Positions 25,451 to 39,880 of a DNA stretch of 64,000 bases are shown here, in pieces. The stretch is from NCBI GenBank assembly GCA_012932295.1, contig JAAONU010000019.1, positions 17,555,908 through 17,619,907 on the forward strand, given 5' to 3'. Source of the stretch: Cyclina sinensis. Lineage: Eukaryota > Mollusca > Bivalvia > Venerida > Veneridae. A program made the translations under genes and the position numbers. Below the pieces are notes generated by a model, which saw only the letters and a list, made by a program, of their open reading frames with translations, did not search any database and was not told where the DNA came from. Positions within the stretch are counted from its first letter, which is position 1. Each line of letters starts with the position of its first letter.

Positions 25451-28090
25451 TATTAAAAGAAATGATTGAGAAATTTTGTACTTACTTTAAGATATATACG
25501 AGAAATACAATTTGGACCCTTAGCATACGCGTGAATAAATAAAATAATCACCTTATACTACTTTCTGTATCATAAGGTATAAGTATATAAGAAGGTAGGA
25601 CAACTGTGATTTCACACCTAGCCCCTTTCCATGCTTTTAAATAAAATTATGACCATTCATTTTCAATAAAACCTGGTGTGATAACTTCAAAGCTCGATCG
25701 GAAACTGTTAAGAAACTACAAGTGATCAAAACCGAAATATCTGTCACCGTGCTTGAAGTGGAACTGTTGTCAACCATTCACCCCGATGTACATGTACATT
25801 GTGGATTCTTCCTCTATGACCAACACTAAACATTCCGTTTAAATCATTTCAATCAGATGAAAATCGCTATCGCCACTGAGAAAACTTTTTTCTGTAATGT
25901 CTCCATATTCTTGAGAGGGGTATTGTGTGACATCAGCAAATCATCTCTATGCCATACAACAAAGATAACAAGTTTTTTTATCAGGTCACATAATTATTTA
26001 CATATACAAAAATATAATATTGTCTGCAGTGCTTTAATACAAATACTTAAAAATATAGTGGAGGTTTAGCAATATTATTCGAACTTTTTCCAAAGCTATC
26101 ATTTTCAAGCGTTTTCCCGTGGTTCACTTGCTTGATAATTTGTAATATAAATGGTAAAACCTCATTAGCTTGATTAACGCTTATTTGGTTGTTTGGACCA
26201 CATCCTAGTAATATTATATATAAATGCGTATAGTTATGTAACTGGATATAAAACCTTGCCAAGTAATAAGTTTGTTTTCGTTCGAGGAGACCTTGATTGG
26301 ACCCTTGCTAACCCACAATTTTGTTTTAAAGCTTAAAATGGTGAAAATAAGCTTATACGTATCTTTAAAAAACGTTTAAAAATTTCTTCATTGTTGCAGA
26401 CGTAAATTATTTCTTCTTTTGGCGATTTTATGATTTATATTCCGGACTAGCTAGAATGGTTACCATATTTATCTTTCCATCATTGTTTCCAAAGTTAAAA
26501 TTTAGAAGCATTAGACTAGATTTTCTTTTGGAATGCTCTGACTGCTTGTTTCAAGTAACAAGAAGACGTGGAAAAGAAACTAATAATTTTCATTTATATA
26601 AAACCATCTTACCATGTTAAAATTTTACAAAACAGTTCAATACAATGATCCCAGAGAGTTTGTAATAAAGTTCATATTCAACTCCTCCGACATGTTTATT
26701 CTTCGATTGCCTAAATTGCTGAAGCTTTAGTTTGATTAGAAGATATTCTTTCATTTTCAGCATATCTCTTTAATTCTTTCAATATGTATTTTACAAAAGT
26801 ACCAGCGATGGTAATAATTGATGTTTTGTATGTTTAATTATGAAATATATAAAGTAATTATATCAAATATAAACTTAGTATGAAATCTATTTAAATCGTA
26901 CATCCTGGCTAACTAGAAAGTCTTAAGAATCATCGAAAGGTTCCGTGTAACTTTAAGCATTATATTCTTTCCATCAAATTTGAAATAAAGTTAAAGCCAG
27001 TTCCTATTGATTGATTAAGTAGTTCTAATTTCACAATGTTTATTTGTCTTCTTAAGAATTTCAAAGAGTAGACTTCTTCTTCTAAATTCTAAGGAGATAA
27101 AGTTCAAAGTCATGTAAAGTAGAAAATGATGATTTGTTAGCTTTCATAAAGAACATTGCAGGAAATATTTAAATAATTTACAGTGGTGAAGCAAAGTCCA
27201 TATTCACACTGAATCTAAACTTAAGCTTTTTATAATTGTAATCATCATAATGATAATAATAATATGATTAATGATAAAAGTTATTTTAAAGAATGTTTTT
27301 AGTTACTTGCCTGCAAACTTGTCCCATACACTGCGTATGCAGAGAAGGAAATACTGACTCGCGTGATTTTAACTGAAAGCGAATTCCTTCGGCAACCAGC
27401 ATTGCCAAGTTTTTGCAGTACTCAAGTAAAAGAGATGATTATTCTGAATACAAATGAAGTCTTTATCAAACACTAAAGAAAGTATTTATTACAAATTGAG
27501 CTTATTTTTTTTTAAAAATGACACTCTATACAACAGAATTGCAAAACATTGAACATTGCAAGGGGTGACATACTGTGTTTTCTTTACGCGTTAATTTCTT
27601 GCTTTGTTGGAGCTATTTCTTCAAGAAATATGTATAAGCGAGTTTTCATATTTCTTGATGGCTTGCTTGTTGTTCTAAAGTAACAAATGACACCGTGGAA
27701 ATACCTTTCCTGTAGAATCTCTATTCATATTTGAATTAACAGGTTTTCGAAAAGTCATTGAAGAAAAAGATATAGTGTTGACTTATGTACTTAACCGAAA
27801 TAACGAACCGTTGTTCTAGAGAAAGAAGTGTTTTGTTAAATATTTCTTTTCAGATTGTTTCGCTGGAAATATAGTATTTTTTCGTTGATATTTCATTAAC
27901 TGACACAAAAGACTGCTTGCTTTTGAAAGAGTACTATGACAAAGTAAGCCTCACTTCAACAAGTGTCAAGAAATGTTTCTTGCTGCTACTACAGAACATC
28001 CAAGTTGAATTGTTTTATATGTCTTTCCCCTGTTTAAAAATAAGAATTGAGCATACGTAGATAATGATGAAATATTAAATGATAAATTAT

Positions 28091-28113
28091 GTTGTTGTTG
28101 TTGTTGTTGTTGT
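28091..28113 (+). repeat. (GTT)n microsatellite
   Basis: Seven to eight GTT triplets are read directly in otherwise unremarkable AT-rich DNA of block D. Confidence 0.9.
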
Positions 28114-31100
28114 TTACGTTGTTACCACATCCACTTCATAATCAGTTGGATGGAACGGTGATAACAATAACTGTTGGAAAATATTTTTATGGAAAAAATG
28201 TTCCTTATTAAATCAATTTTTTTGTAAATAGATTCATATTGTCTCTTTAATCATAATCATTCTAAAGTGAACATAAATTTGTGAATACACATTCAAAAAC
28301 AAAAAATGTTACAAAATATAATATATTTCAAATTTACTTGAAAATGTTTTATCTATAAATATTGAATTATTTAATATTTTGAATTTTTCATGAATAACGC
28401 GCTGTGTCATAAAAAATATTTGCTCTTCTATTAGATTGGACTATCAACCATGAAGATAAATATTTATGTATTCTTATTTTAAACTTATATTTCAATATTT
28501 TTTGTTTTGTTTTAGGTTTACAGTGAATTTTAAAACGATCAGATACTTTAAGACAACAATCAAAAGCAAAGGAAAGTATTCCTAGGCGATTATATTACTG
28601 AGTATAATTGCATTTGAGTCTCTCAAGTAACCCCTCGTTATACTCGATAAATACTGCTGTATATTGCTGCACAGGAAACTTCATTTGTGAACACAGTAAT
28701 ACCCTGTTTTTGTCTTGGTTGAAACAACTTTGATCCAACAATTTTGGAAGACATTGACATAAAACCATCTGATACATGTGCTTTGTCTAGTAAAGTGAAA
28801 ATACCGATATGATACCCATTTGGTCTGTTTCGATCGTTATTGCACAAAGTCAATGAAGGAAATGTTAAATTTCACTAATGATAAGAAAACTACATTCCCA
28901 TTTCCCTATAACGAAATACTTATTGAATTGCGATCTTTTCTAACAAAAAAAGAACAAATAAGTAAGTACACCAGAATGTTTTTTTCAGTGCACTCCGTAT
29001 ACAGTACCGTTTATGGTATAGGTTGGCGGTAGAAAACTGTAAGTTTTGTACTTAGAATAGATAAGCTAACATTTTTAAGGAGACTTCCAAAACATGATAA
29101 AGTTTGATTGCAAGAAGAAGTAAAGAAAATATCAATATTGATTTTAGACTTGATCTAATTAATTATCAATAACAACTGAAGACAGATAATATCAGGCAGG
29201 GAACACTCATATCCGGCACGATACAGAACAATTACTTGCGTAGTAATTTTACATTAATTGACATAATAAAGAACTAATTTATCGTCAGTTGGAATGAGAT
29301 TGTCTCATGTTGTAATAACTGCAGCAATTATAATCAAGCCGCATTCATTGGCAAAACTCCAATACCAGATTCAACAGCCTGTCAAATATTGTTATTATTC
29401 TATAAAATGATTAATTGAGTTTGGAGATGTAAAAAAGTTATATCTGCCATTCATATTTATGTTATTTAGTGAAAATTAAACACAGTTGTTTCTAATGTTG
29501 AATACAAAAAAAAAATCTTAATTACAGGGATAAGCTAGGATTCTTTATAAATATGATTTCATTTTCAAAACAGTTCGATGATTTAAGAAAACATAAAAAT
29601 GATTGAAATATTTTTGTACATACTGGAATGGTTTCATTCTACCTTATGTTAAAATGTTTAAGAAATACTTATTTTGCTTTTTACAAGATACCCGCCGAGA
29701 AAAGACTGACAAAAAATTTGGATATGCTTCTTTACGAACACTTGTTCAAAACAATCAAGCACTATTTTAGTTTAAGTGACTGTCTCATTTTTTGCAGACA
29801 AACGCATAGATTGTTTTTTTTTTTGAGAGCTTTCGTAAATATAAAAGGAGCAATGTTTGAAGTGTTATAATTCAACTATTTATGTTACATTTGAAATCGT
29901 CTTGTACGGATTCAAGAATCAGCGAATCTTTAATGTTTTTGTCGGTAAGAGGATAATATTATGCAATAGAATCTTGCTTTTTTGGTTACGGCAAAAGTCA
30001 GCTGGTAGAATTCTATCCTATTTAACCAAACTGTTTTCCATTTTTTAACACTAAAGAGAAAAAGAATGGGCATTCTGAAATCAAGATGGCCTTTTTGTTA
30101 TATCCATGAAATCTCCATTTCTGCTTGGCATTTATTTGATACTGAATTGTTCGTTACCTCGAAAACCAAGCATAGAAAAGAGTATTTGGTGATCTATTAT
30201 TGTTTTACTTTTTCAGTAAGTTCTGTAACATTCTATGATGTTTTTACTTGTGTATGTATTAAATGTAGATTATGTCAGAACTGTGCGTTATTAGGTAATA
30301 TATTTCATAAATATTTTGTACCTTTTTCTAAAATGTTTTTTTATGAAAATTCCTTGAACAGATAAGACATTTATATTTGTTCTGTTTGCATTAACAATAT
30401 AAATGAACAAATACTTGAAAGCAGTCAACACAAAACAAACCAGTTATATTTTGGTTAGTCATTCTTTGTTATTTTGGTTGACATGTCTTGGTTAATTCGG
30501 CTTGGGTTCATTTGTCTGCACATGAATAGAAATAGAAATAATCATTATGTTACATTACTTTAGTCCATAACTTTGTAGACGCAAGGGAGCGTCAGTTAGC
30601 CACTTTATTCAAGTCTCACTTATTATGTACTTAAATATTCATTTATTTACATGATTAGCCTTACTCTGGCTTGATCAGTTTTGCATAACGATGTAAACTG
30701 TGCTTCTTCTGAGTTCAAAACAGTCACTTAGTGTGATATAATTCGGATCGTTGATACTTACCTTTTCCAGCTAAACCCATCGCAGATTTTGCTTTAAATC
30801 ATATACTGATGTAACAAAATCAATAAGCCATCAATGCACTGCTATTTAAATTGAAGGCAATATTTATATGCTACAGTCTATGCTGGCAAATCATTGACCT
30901 TTTGCTCAAATTGTGACAGTTTTATCTTAGATAATTTGATTTATTCTCCTTCGCTTTAGATATGGCTTTCAACTTTTCTGCAATAATTAAAACGCTTACA
31001 ATTTTGTCGCAGTCCTAACTGCCGTTTTATGATCCTTGCAGTCAACCTTTTAACGAGTGTGTATTTAAAACCAACGATTCCATTTTAGAGTTTTTGCAGC

Positions 31101-31458
31101 GGTAATTTAAGATTTCTATGATGTTCGGCTGAACATTGACATGTTGATATAGAACGCAACAATTTCACATGTTTCTGTGGTTCGAAATGTAAAACTGACC
31201 AGGAAACATTGTTCCTAGTAACACAAAAGTGCAATCTGACTAAAGTACTCCTACCTACGGTTACCTAATTTCGTAGCGAGTTTAAGGATATGTTTTTGAT
31301 GAGATTGTTCAAAAGTGAGAATATACGTTTTGAGTCCATGACATGAAATAAGTTATCAGCTAATAGCTAATATTGGAAAACAAAAAATATTGAATTGATT
31401 TGATTAAAAATGACCTTTTCCAGATAAAATAATTCAGCAGTATTGATATGTCTTATTA

Positions 31459-33627
31459 GCTCGACCTTTTTCGAAGAAAAAATCGAATAATTGCTACAGC
31501 CATGGTGTCATTGCCGTTGCCGTTCCCGTCTAAAAACTTTAACATTGGTCATAATTGTTTTAATTCCTTTATGGATTGGCTTCATACTTGGACACACCAA
31601 CCCTTTGGACAAGACTTTCAAGTAGACGAGTCTAAACTTGACCTTGACTGATAAATGACCTTGAGTTCACCTTCAAGGTCAAAATATTTAATTTTGCTAA
31701 AATTGGCCATAACTTTGTTATTTGTTGTTAGATTTGATTCATACTTGGACTAGACAACAATCATGACAAATCCGACATTATAATTCTTTCAGGTGTGACC
31801 ATGACTTAAAAAAGACCTTGACCGTCAAGGTCGGATGATTGAACTTGCTTAAATTGTCATAACTTTGTCATTTATATATGGATTCGATTCATACTTGGAC
31901 AAAACAACACTTATGACAAATTCGACATTATGATTATTTCAAGTTTGACATTGACCTTTTAATGACCTTAACAGTAAAGGTCAAGTTATCGAACTTTGCT
32001 AAACCTGGTCATAACTTTATTTATCGTTGGATTTGAATCAAACTTGGACAAAACAACTCTTATGACAAAGCCGACATGATAGGTTATTCAAGTGTGAACT
32101 TAACCTTAAAATGACCGTCAAGGTCAAATTATGCTCAAATTGTCATAACTTTGTCATTTATTCATGGATTTGATTTATACTTGGATAAAACAATACTTAT
32201 GACAAATCCGATATTATGGTTCTTTCAAGTATGACCTTGACCTAAAAATGACCTTGACCATCAAGGTCAAATTATTGAATTTTGCTACAATTTGCTATAT
32301 CTTTGTCATTTGTCGTTGGATTTGATTCATTCTTGAACAAAACAACACTTAAGACAAAACCGACATGCTGAACACCTCGTGTGACCATGACCTAAAAATG
32401 ACATTGACCGTCAAAATCAAATGATTGAATTTTGCTTTAATTGTCATAACTTTGTCATTTATTAAATATGACCTTGACCTAAAAGATTATCTTGACAGGC
32501 AAGATCAAATAATGGAATTTTCCTAAAATTGGTCACAACTGTGTTATTTATGGTTGGATTTGAATCATATATGGACAAAACAACTCTCTTAATAAAACTG
32601 ACATGCTGAATAATTCAGGTATGACTTTACTTTAAAATGACCTTGACAGTCAAGGTTAAATCAATAAATTTTGCTTAAATTATCATAACTGTTGTTTATT
32701 TACGGATCTGATTCATACTTTGATAAAACAACAAAACCGACATTTTGATTTATTCAAGGATGAACTTGGCCTTAAAATGAGCATGACCGTCAATATCAAA
32801 TCATTGAATTTTGCTAAAATTGGCTAAAATTGGCCATAACATCTTTTTTAGTTCTTTTTTTATTAATATTGGACAAAACAGCACTCATGACAAAACCTTC
32901 ATGTTAAATTGTTCAATATGACCTTAACCTTAAAATGACATTGACAGTCAAGGTCAAATGATTGAATTTTACTTCTATTGTAATAACTTTATCAATTAAC
33001 AGATTTGATTCATTCTTGGACAAAACAACACTTATGACAAAACTGGCAGGTTGAATAATACAAGTATGACCTTAACCTTAAAATGACTTGGACCTTCAAC
33101 GTTATTTTATTTGAATTTGATTCATACTTGAACAAAACGACACTTATGGCAAAACAAGTTAAATTATTCAGGTATGACATTGAACTTAAAATGACCCTGA
33201 CCGTGAAGTTCAAATTATTGAATTTTGTTAAAATAGCCAATGTTTTGTTATTTTTGGACGAATTTGATCTTTAATGGGACAAAGCAGCACTGAGAATAAA
33301 ACAAACGTGTTGAACAATTCAAATTTTACTTCGACCTTGAAATGACCTTGGCGTTGCTTTAAGTCCCTATATCTTTGTTATTAATGGATGTAGTGTCTTC
33401 ATGCTTGGACATAACCACCTTTTAGACAATACCTCTAAAGAAGGTTAAATTAAACTTGACCTTGACCTTAACCTTTAAGGTCAAATTTCTGAATGTTGCT
33501 AAAATTTCCCATTTCTTTATTACTTATTGATGAATTTGATAATTATAATTCCAAATGATGTTTCGTTTGAAATCCCTTCACCACAATGCACGTCCTCTGA
33601 TGTGTTTGCCTTTGAAAAAGTCGAGCA
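31459..33627. mobile_element. About 2.2-kb element with inverted ends and about 12 repeat units
   Basis: The left end GCTCGACCTTTTTCGAA and the right end TTTGAAAAAGTCGAGC (33,611-33,626) are inverted copies. The left end is itself a small hairpin (TTTTTCGAAGAAAAA). Between them are about a dozen units of about 145 bp containing 'cataactttgtcattt', 'tggacaaaacaacacttatg' and 'tgaccttgaccgtcaaggtc'. It sits in block C, and A and B lack it. The right limit may extend some tens of bases further, since the text after 33,627 is also unlike A and B. No transposase frame is present. Confidence 0.65.
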
Positions 33628-34360
33628 TGGCCCCGCTTGCGATGGCGTTTTGTTCTGTATTTTGTTACCTCTGGTATCGGGCAGCATGCCTTTTTTAAGG
33701 TGTAACTAGTATTTCTTTATGTCTATGTTTAAATTATTTTAATCATTCTTATAATTTATTTTTACTTAAAAGTATATGTAGTATTTGTGATATATGTGCA
33801 ATTCATGTGTGGTGCGTGACTTTGTCGGAATAAAGCTAGATGCCATTAACGCTTGTTGCTTTTTACCGATCTCAATATTTTGTCTTTTTGGTATTTTACA
33901 GTAAGAAACAAACCAACATCTTTCGACCTTAATATATTTGAAATAGCTTTTGGTTCAGAAAGTAGACGGGAATATTGGGTCCCATCAAATAAGTTCAATT
34001 AAATAAACAACAATGCCTTCGCGATAAATACATTATACTTTGAAATTTGCATTATCTACGTCATCAATGCAGATACTTCTCGAGGAATTGTAAATTGACC
34101 CTCCAGTCAAAATAGATTCGTTTGAGGAAGTCAGAATTCCAAGAATGCCAAAAATGTATAAATATTTTGTTATATATTAATATGTATTGATATCGAAAGA
34201 TAAGATTCCGAAATAAATTTTTAGAAAGTAATCGAAGTCATCAAGAGTAAAACATTTTTTTCAAGTGAAGAATGTGCGTTCAATTTGTCCCAAGATTCAT
34301 CTCCTAGTTGAATTTTACAGAATGTTTGACACTCATAAGAAAATAAGTCATTTATTACTT

Positions 34361-34361
34361 T

Positions 34362-34400
<39 letters not shown>

Positions 34401-34401
34401 T
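34361..34401 (+). repeat. (TTTA)n microsatellite
   Basis: About ten TTTA units are read directly. A second (TTTA)n run lies at 54,651-54,694. Confidence 0.95.
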
Positions 34402-35224
34402 AAGTCAACCCAAGGTCTTTAAGCTATATTTTTTTACTACAAAGGCAAAGGATAAATACTTTAGTACAATTGTCAGTAGACACCTGATTAAAATTACATG
34501 TTGTCTCTGAAGTATAGTGTTACAACTTGATTATACATGACAGATGTGTGTGTGTGCCGTCAGATAAAAAAACATTACAGACCGTACTTTAAGACGCAAA
34601 TCAATTACCTAATGTAGAGAAAATGGTCTTTCCATAAACCCGCCAAATATAACTTACCGCCTCAACTTCTTATTGTTGGGCAATAATTTGGCTTTAAATA
34701 TAATCTGTTCATTAAAAAATCATTTCAATAGATTTTACAATATCATACAGTTCGTATAAAATGTATAAAACTCAGAAGTGTATTGTATACAATTGTTTTT
34801 GTAGAGGTTAATTCTAAACTCGAAGAAGAACTGCTTTACATTAAACTGTCTTTTGACTTTAACTATCTATATTTGGAAACCTTTTCTTATTCAATCTGTC
34901 CATTTTAACGTCTTTTACTTCCGAATTTAATATAATTTTCTTCTGCTGAATGTGATTTTAGTTCAAACAATATCTCAAGGCAAATCAAATGATGAAAAAT
35001 AAAATATGTTACGGTTGAAGTCTCATCTCTGCTATAAAGGCCCAAACACAAATACTTCAGCAATATGCGTCTTCAGGTCTCCGTGAATGGAAGTGTAGAG
35101 AAAGCATTTGCATTAAAAACTTATCAACAATTGACAATCTCTATGCATTTAAATTTTAAGTTAGTTCTCTTTCTTAATATTTTGGAGCATTCTAACCAGC
35201 CAGTCTCTACATAATACTAGCAGT

Positions 35225-35560
35225 CTGCATGTATTTTTTTATATTCCCGCAGTGAAGTTGGGGGGTAATACTGGAATCAGTTTGTCCGTCTGTCTGTCTG
35301 ATTGTAGAAACAATGTTGTATGCGCTTGGATTAAAAAGAAACTGGGCGGAATCATTCAACACTTCACAGGATTTTTCAGTACCAAGCCTAGTTGTGCATA
35401 CTTTTTTTGGTTTCATAGCTTTACAAATTTGTTTACCATATTATAATATAAAAGGGAATAATGTGTGCGCTTTATCCCAAAACAGCTTGTTGCAATTCGT
35501 CAAAACTTCACAGAAATGTTTAGAACAAAATCTAGATGTGCACACTCATTTTTACTCTAG
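35225..35560. repeat. Short dispersed repeat with GTCCGTCTGTCTGTCTG motif
   Basis: The segment starts 'attcccgcagtgaagttggg' followed by a (TCTG/TCCG) motif, then text about 'tgtgcatactt...ttcacagaaatg' repeated twice (about 35,385-35,420 and 35,500-35,545). This is the same design as the longer tandem-repeat elements in the window. Block A near 2,650-2,700 has no counterpart. Overlapping small frames on both strands are unlikely to be genes. Confidence 0.4.
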
Positions 35561-36639
35561 TGTGTAATCCAAACTGATCCTTAAATAAGGCTTTGACCTT
35601 ATGTATTGTCCCACTCAAAGCCATATGATGTTTATTTTATAATACCAAAATAAAATATTTCTAGCAAATCTAAAATATATGTTTGAACAACTTTAATATC
35701 GTTTGATGTAAGCAGATGTTTACAACACGGAAAGTACGCTTGCGCAGGGCTGTTACTTCCGTTATGAAAATAGAAATAGACACTGGGATTCCAGAATCGA
35801 GAAATCTGTGAATATAAACTTAGCAACAGTGGTGTAAAAACTGTCGCACGGCTGACAGTATATTTTTCTGTCTCTTGCTAGTAACAGTAAGAATATTTAC
35901 TGGTCGACCTATTGGAAATTAACATTGGTGATAAAATTACGGTATAATAAACGTATTTAATGTAATGATTGAAGAGGTTTTGGTGAAATAGATTAATATC
36001 AGATAAGGTTAGTTTCTGGACGGATTATACTGTACATCATATCTTTCAGCGACAGCTAATCAATAAAATCAATGTAATGCCATTACAAGTTTATTAGTCG
36101 AAGTAAAAGAACACTAGTCATTATTGGTGGTTTCCTGGCATGCAGTCAGATTACGATAATGGCATCTAGACTTTTTGGTTCTTAATAATATGAGTGTAAT
36201 GATAATTTTCGTGTTTTTTTCGAAATGGTAATATCTTGCATGCCCGTATATACTTCGATTCGTTGTTTGTTGATACTATAGTTTTTGTCACCAATATTCT
36301 TTCAGCGACGGTCGCTACTTAATGGAAGCCACACATTCGACAAATTTCTGTATTTTGATATTACAAACGGCATATAAGCTAGATTATTCAATGATCAGCT
36401 ATTAAGAAGTACTGACTATTATAAAAAAAAAAAGTTTACAAACGGAGAAGAATGTCACTATAATGTTTACATATGAATATTTAGAACAAATTAAAAAAAT
36501 AGAAGCTTTGAAAATCTTGCTTTGATTAACGTTAAAATATACCATATTGTTTACATGAACTATCGTTTAATCACCGAACAAAAGCAATTAAGATAAGAGT
36601 TCTATATTAAATCGTTTAACAAACGCTTGCTCATTTCCA

Positions 36640-38200
36640 TTTTTCTGAGCTTTTTGGAGCGCTGGCTGTCTTGTGTCCGTCGTCCGTCCGTCGTCAACAA
36701 TTGTTTTCAAATGACATCTCCCCTGAATCCACAAGGCCAACTTTAACGTGACTTGCCTGTGATGTTTCCTGCATAAAGTTCTGACAAAGTTGTTCATATG
36801 GTTCCGGTTTATTGCCGATCTGATTCACAGGAGCTAAAACAGATTATCGAATTTAAAACTTTAAAAATGTTCTTCGTAACTGCAAGACCTAGGGCTGAGA
36901 TATTTTCGTATGAAGCATTGTCTTATGGTCCTGTACCAAGTGTGTTTAAATCTTGGCCCTTGGGTTAAAATTGGCACCGCATCAGCTGGAACATGATTTT
37001 GAATAGGCTTATATAGGGAAAACTTCAAAACTTTTCTTGTCTGAAACTAGTATGGTCTGGGATTTGATATTTGTCATACAGGTTCGCCTAGAGGTCCTCT
37101 ACAAAGATTGTTCAAATGAATCCCTGGGCTTCCTTATGGTCTCGTCTCGGGGGTCTCTTTGATTTAATAAAGGCATACATAGGGACAATTTTGAAAATTT
37201 TCTTGAGTGAAACCACAAGACCTAGGGATTAGATATTTTGCACGGAGCATCATCTTTAGGTTCTCTACCGAGATTTTTCAAATTACACTCCTGGAGTCAA
37301 AATTGACCCCGCCCCTGGTGTCATTTGATTTAAGAAAAAACCTTTACAAAGCGTCTTGCCAGAAATCACAAGGCCAAATGATAAGATATTTGATGCGGAC
37401 CTTTACCAAGTTTGTTCAATCATGGCCTTGGGTCAAAATTTGCTCTGCCCATGTGGTCATCAAACCTGAAAATAGACTGTTCAACTTTTCGTTATAGACT
37501 CCTTTATTTATTGACCAGTTTCTTTCTCCAGGGTCAAGGTTAAGGTCACCGGGGCTAAAACTAGTTTTTTGTACTTTTCTCCATAGAGTCTTCATTTATG
37601 GACCAAAATATTAGATATTTGGTACATAGATAACTCGCAAGGACTTCTAACCTTAAGTGGGGTTTGTGGTCACTGAAGTCAAAAGTCACCTAAGCTAAAA
37701 ATAGATATTTCTACTTGTTTTAGAGCCTTTATTATTACTTTTTTAGATATTTGGTATTTGGACACTTTGTATGAACCTCTACAATTAACTTGGGTCAAGG
37801 TCACCGAGGCTAAAAATATATTTTTTCTACTTAACCTCATAAAGCCTTCGTTTATTGACCAATAACTTAGGCATTTTATATGTAAGTTTCTAACATGGAC
37901 CTCTGCCCAAAGGTTGGATTTTAGTTTACTTGTTCAAGGTCACCAAGGTTTATAATAGATTTTTCTACTTTCTGTCATAGAGTCTTTTTATTGACCAGTA
38001 TTACAGGTATTTGGTACATAGGCACCTTCCAATAACTTCTACCATTCACTGGGGTCAAGGTCACCAAAGGCATTTTCTACTTTTCGTTATCTAGCCTTCT
38101 TTTATTGACAGATGTTTAATATGGACTGTAGGTTCTTTAAATGTCCCTTCGCTGCTGGACGTGGTTCGAGGTAACTTAGGTCAAGGCACAGAGGTACAAA
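36640..38200. mobile_element. Tandem-repeat element opening with GTCCGTCGTCCGTCC
   Basis: It starts near 'gagctttttggagcgctg', followed by 'tccgtcgtccgtccgtcgtc'. The first half repeats text such as 'cacaagacctagggattaga' and 'attgaccccgcccctgg' (about 36,880, 37,060, 37,210 and 37,365). The second half (37,500-38,170) repeats 'aggtcaccgaggctaaaa' and 'ttattgaccagtat' with a period of roughly 120 bp. It interrupts block C between anchors shared with A and B. Class unknown and ends approximate. Confidence 0.55.
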
Positions 38201-39762
38201 AAAATTCTACATTACGTCATAGTGTTACGATTGCATTTGATTCTATATTGTTTGAATATATTCCGTGTTTAATTTCCCCAAAACTCGGAAGCATATTAAC
38301 GTTTCATTTAAGACAATATTCCTTTTATTTATTTTATTTTATTGGATTATACTTTGTCCTTTGAAATGCGAATTGTAGATACAAAATTGTATTTGTTACC
38401 ATTTTCCCTGTGATGAGTTGTCTCAGCAGTTTGTTTGACATAATAACATTTATAATAATAAAAAATAATGGAATATAATGGAAATGTAGACACACAAGTA
38501 CACACAAGTTCGATATATATAACATATTTCGTATATACAATAACTTCGAGACGTTAAATAAGATTAGTTACTTACGCAATTTAAATAGAATTAGCTTTAT
38601 ATCGGTTTCAAATGCTAATAAAGAAGAATTGCCACCGCAGTGCAGTCTCTCGTTGCTTTTTCTATTTGACCCCACTGACAAAATAATACAACATAGTTAC
38701 TTAGTTCATACATAAAAGGTACTGCAATCCTTTTCTGCTTTTGTTTTATCTTTCTTTACGTTCAACAGATACTAGTTTTTAAGCATCCTGTCGCTTCTGT
38801 TAATATTTCTAGACTGGAATCTTACATTGAAATTACGTTGAGGCCCATATTTTTTAAGGTTCTTTTATTCGCTACCAATAAATGCTATTTGAAAATACTA
38901 GAACTGAAACTGTATGTAAAAAAAGACAAACTTTCGATACCCAAAACCTCTCTTTGATATAAGGACTTTTTATATGTTATTCATTGTACTAAAAGAAATG
39001 ATAACTTAACTTGTTATGTTAACTATAATTTACAGCTGGCAAGGAGCCAGCTGGCCGCAGGAATAGGATATTAAGGAACGTTTTGGATAGTAAATGTTAA
39101 AATACTTATTTTCAAGAACAGAAGTATCGAATTTATTTTGTGTCTCTGACTTTTAAAGGGATTATTTATGGACACACAATGTCTTGTGAGCATTTTGTCT
39201 TCTGTTCAAGCGAAACATCTATGTTTCATTCGTTTTAACAAAAAAACTGATACGTATTTTTAACATTAGCAAAATAATTCATCAACACTTTGAGACTCTT
39301 GAGAGATCAATTAATCTTCGATAATTGTAGCAAATAGTTCAGGAAAATGTTTGCTCAATAATAGGTCAAAAGTCGGAATAAAAGTGAAACCATTGGTCTA
39401 TAATTAACTTCCATTCTTCACTGTAAGGAAATGTGTTTATCTTACTGTATAATAGGCAGACAATATAGTCTTGTTCTTTCACATAAGTGAAATAAAATTC
39501 TGAAGGTAGACTAATGCTTGTCTGACTGCAAGTCTTAGTTTACTAGAGACATTTATGGTCCCAATTTTGAATTATAGACCAATATTTTTTCTAAACGCAA
39601 TATCTTACAAAAGATATAATTATGGTCTCTAAATAAAGGGAAATTTGATATGTTCTATTCATATCTTTCTGTGATTTTTGTACCAAGAAAAGTACTCTTT
39701 GTGAAGGCACCAGTTGAATGGCCTATAACGAATGTTTGTTAGCGTGATGCCATAAAGGGAAC

Positions 39763-39880
39763 TTTTGCCACTGACCGTTTCAAGTTGTGGTTTCTCTTTT
39801 TTTTAATTGATCAATATATATTGCCTTCTTTTCCTTTGTACCTTTTGACTGTGCGGGGAGGCTGTGTTTTATGACTATGG
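39763..39880. repeat. Fragment of a dispersed repeat shared with block E
   Basis: The words 'ttttgccactgaccgtt', 'ccttttgactgtg' and 'aggctgtgttt' occur in this order here and at 46,455-46,610. The E copy is longer and less eroded. The family is not recognised. Confidence 0.4.

Larger units (their letters stand above)
20800..30800. repeat. Segmental duplication block D (second block type)
   Basis: D matches block E in order: the 'caacaaagatttattacagc' text at 21,093 against about 40,430, 'gtgatttagaacatttcag' at 22,150, 'tgttgtacagtctgtcattg' at 23,810 against 42,584, 'gacagacacactggtatgtatt' at 24,521 against about 43,273, and 'cgcttatttggtt' at 26,178 against 46,130. Many anchors also match A and B, so both block types share an ancestor. 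The stretch from about 27,200 to 29,900 has no copy I recognise elsewhere and holds only AT-rich DNA with short chance frames. Nothing in it could be called a gene. Confidence 0.65.

Noticed and set aside
30066..30365. 99-codon frame with cysteines at the end of block D
   Set aside because: The corresponding sequence in block F (62,900-63,150) carries stops and indels.
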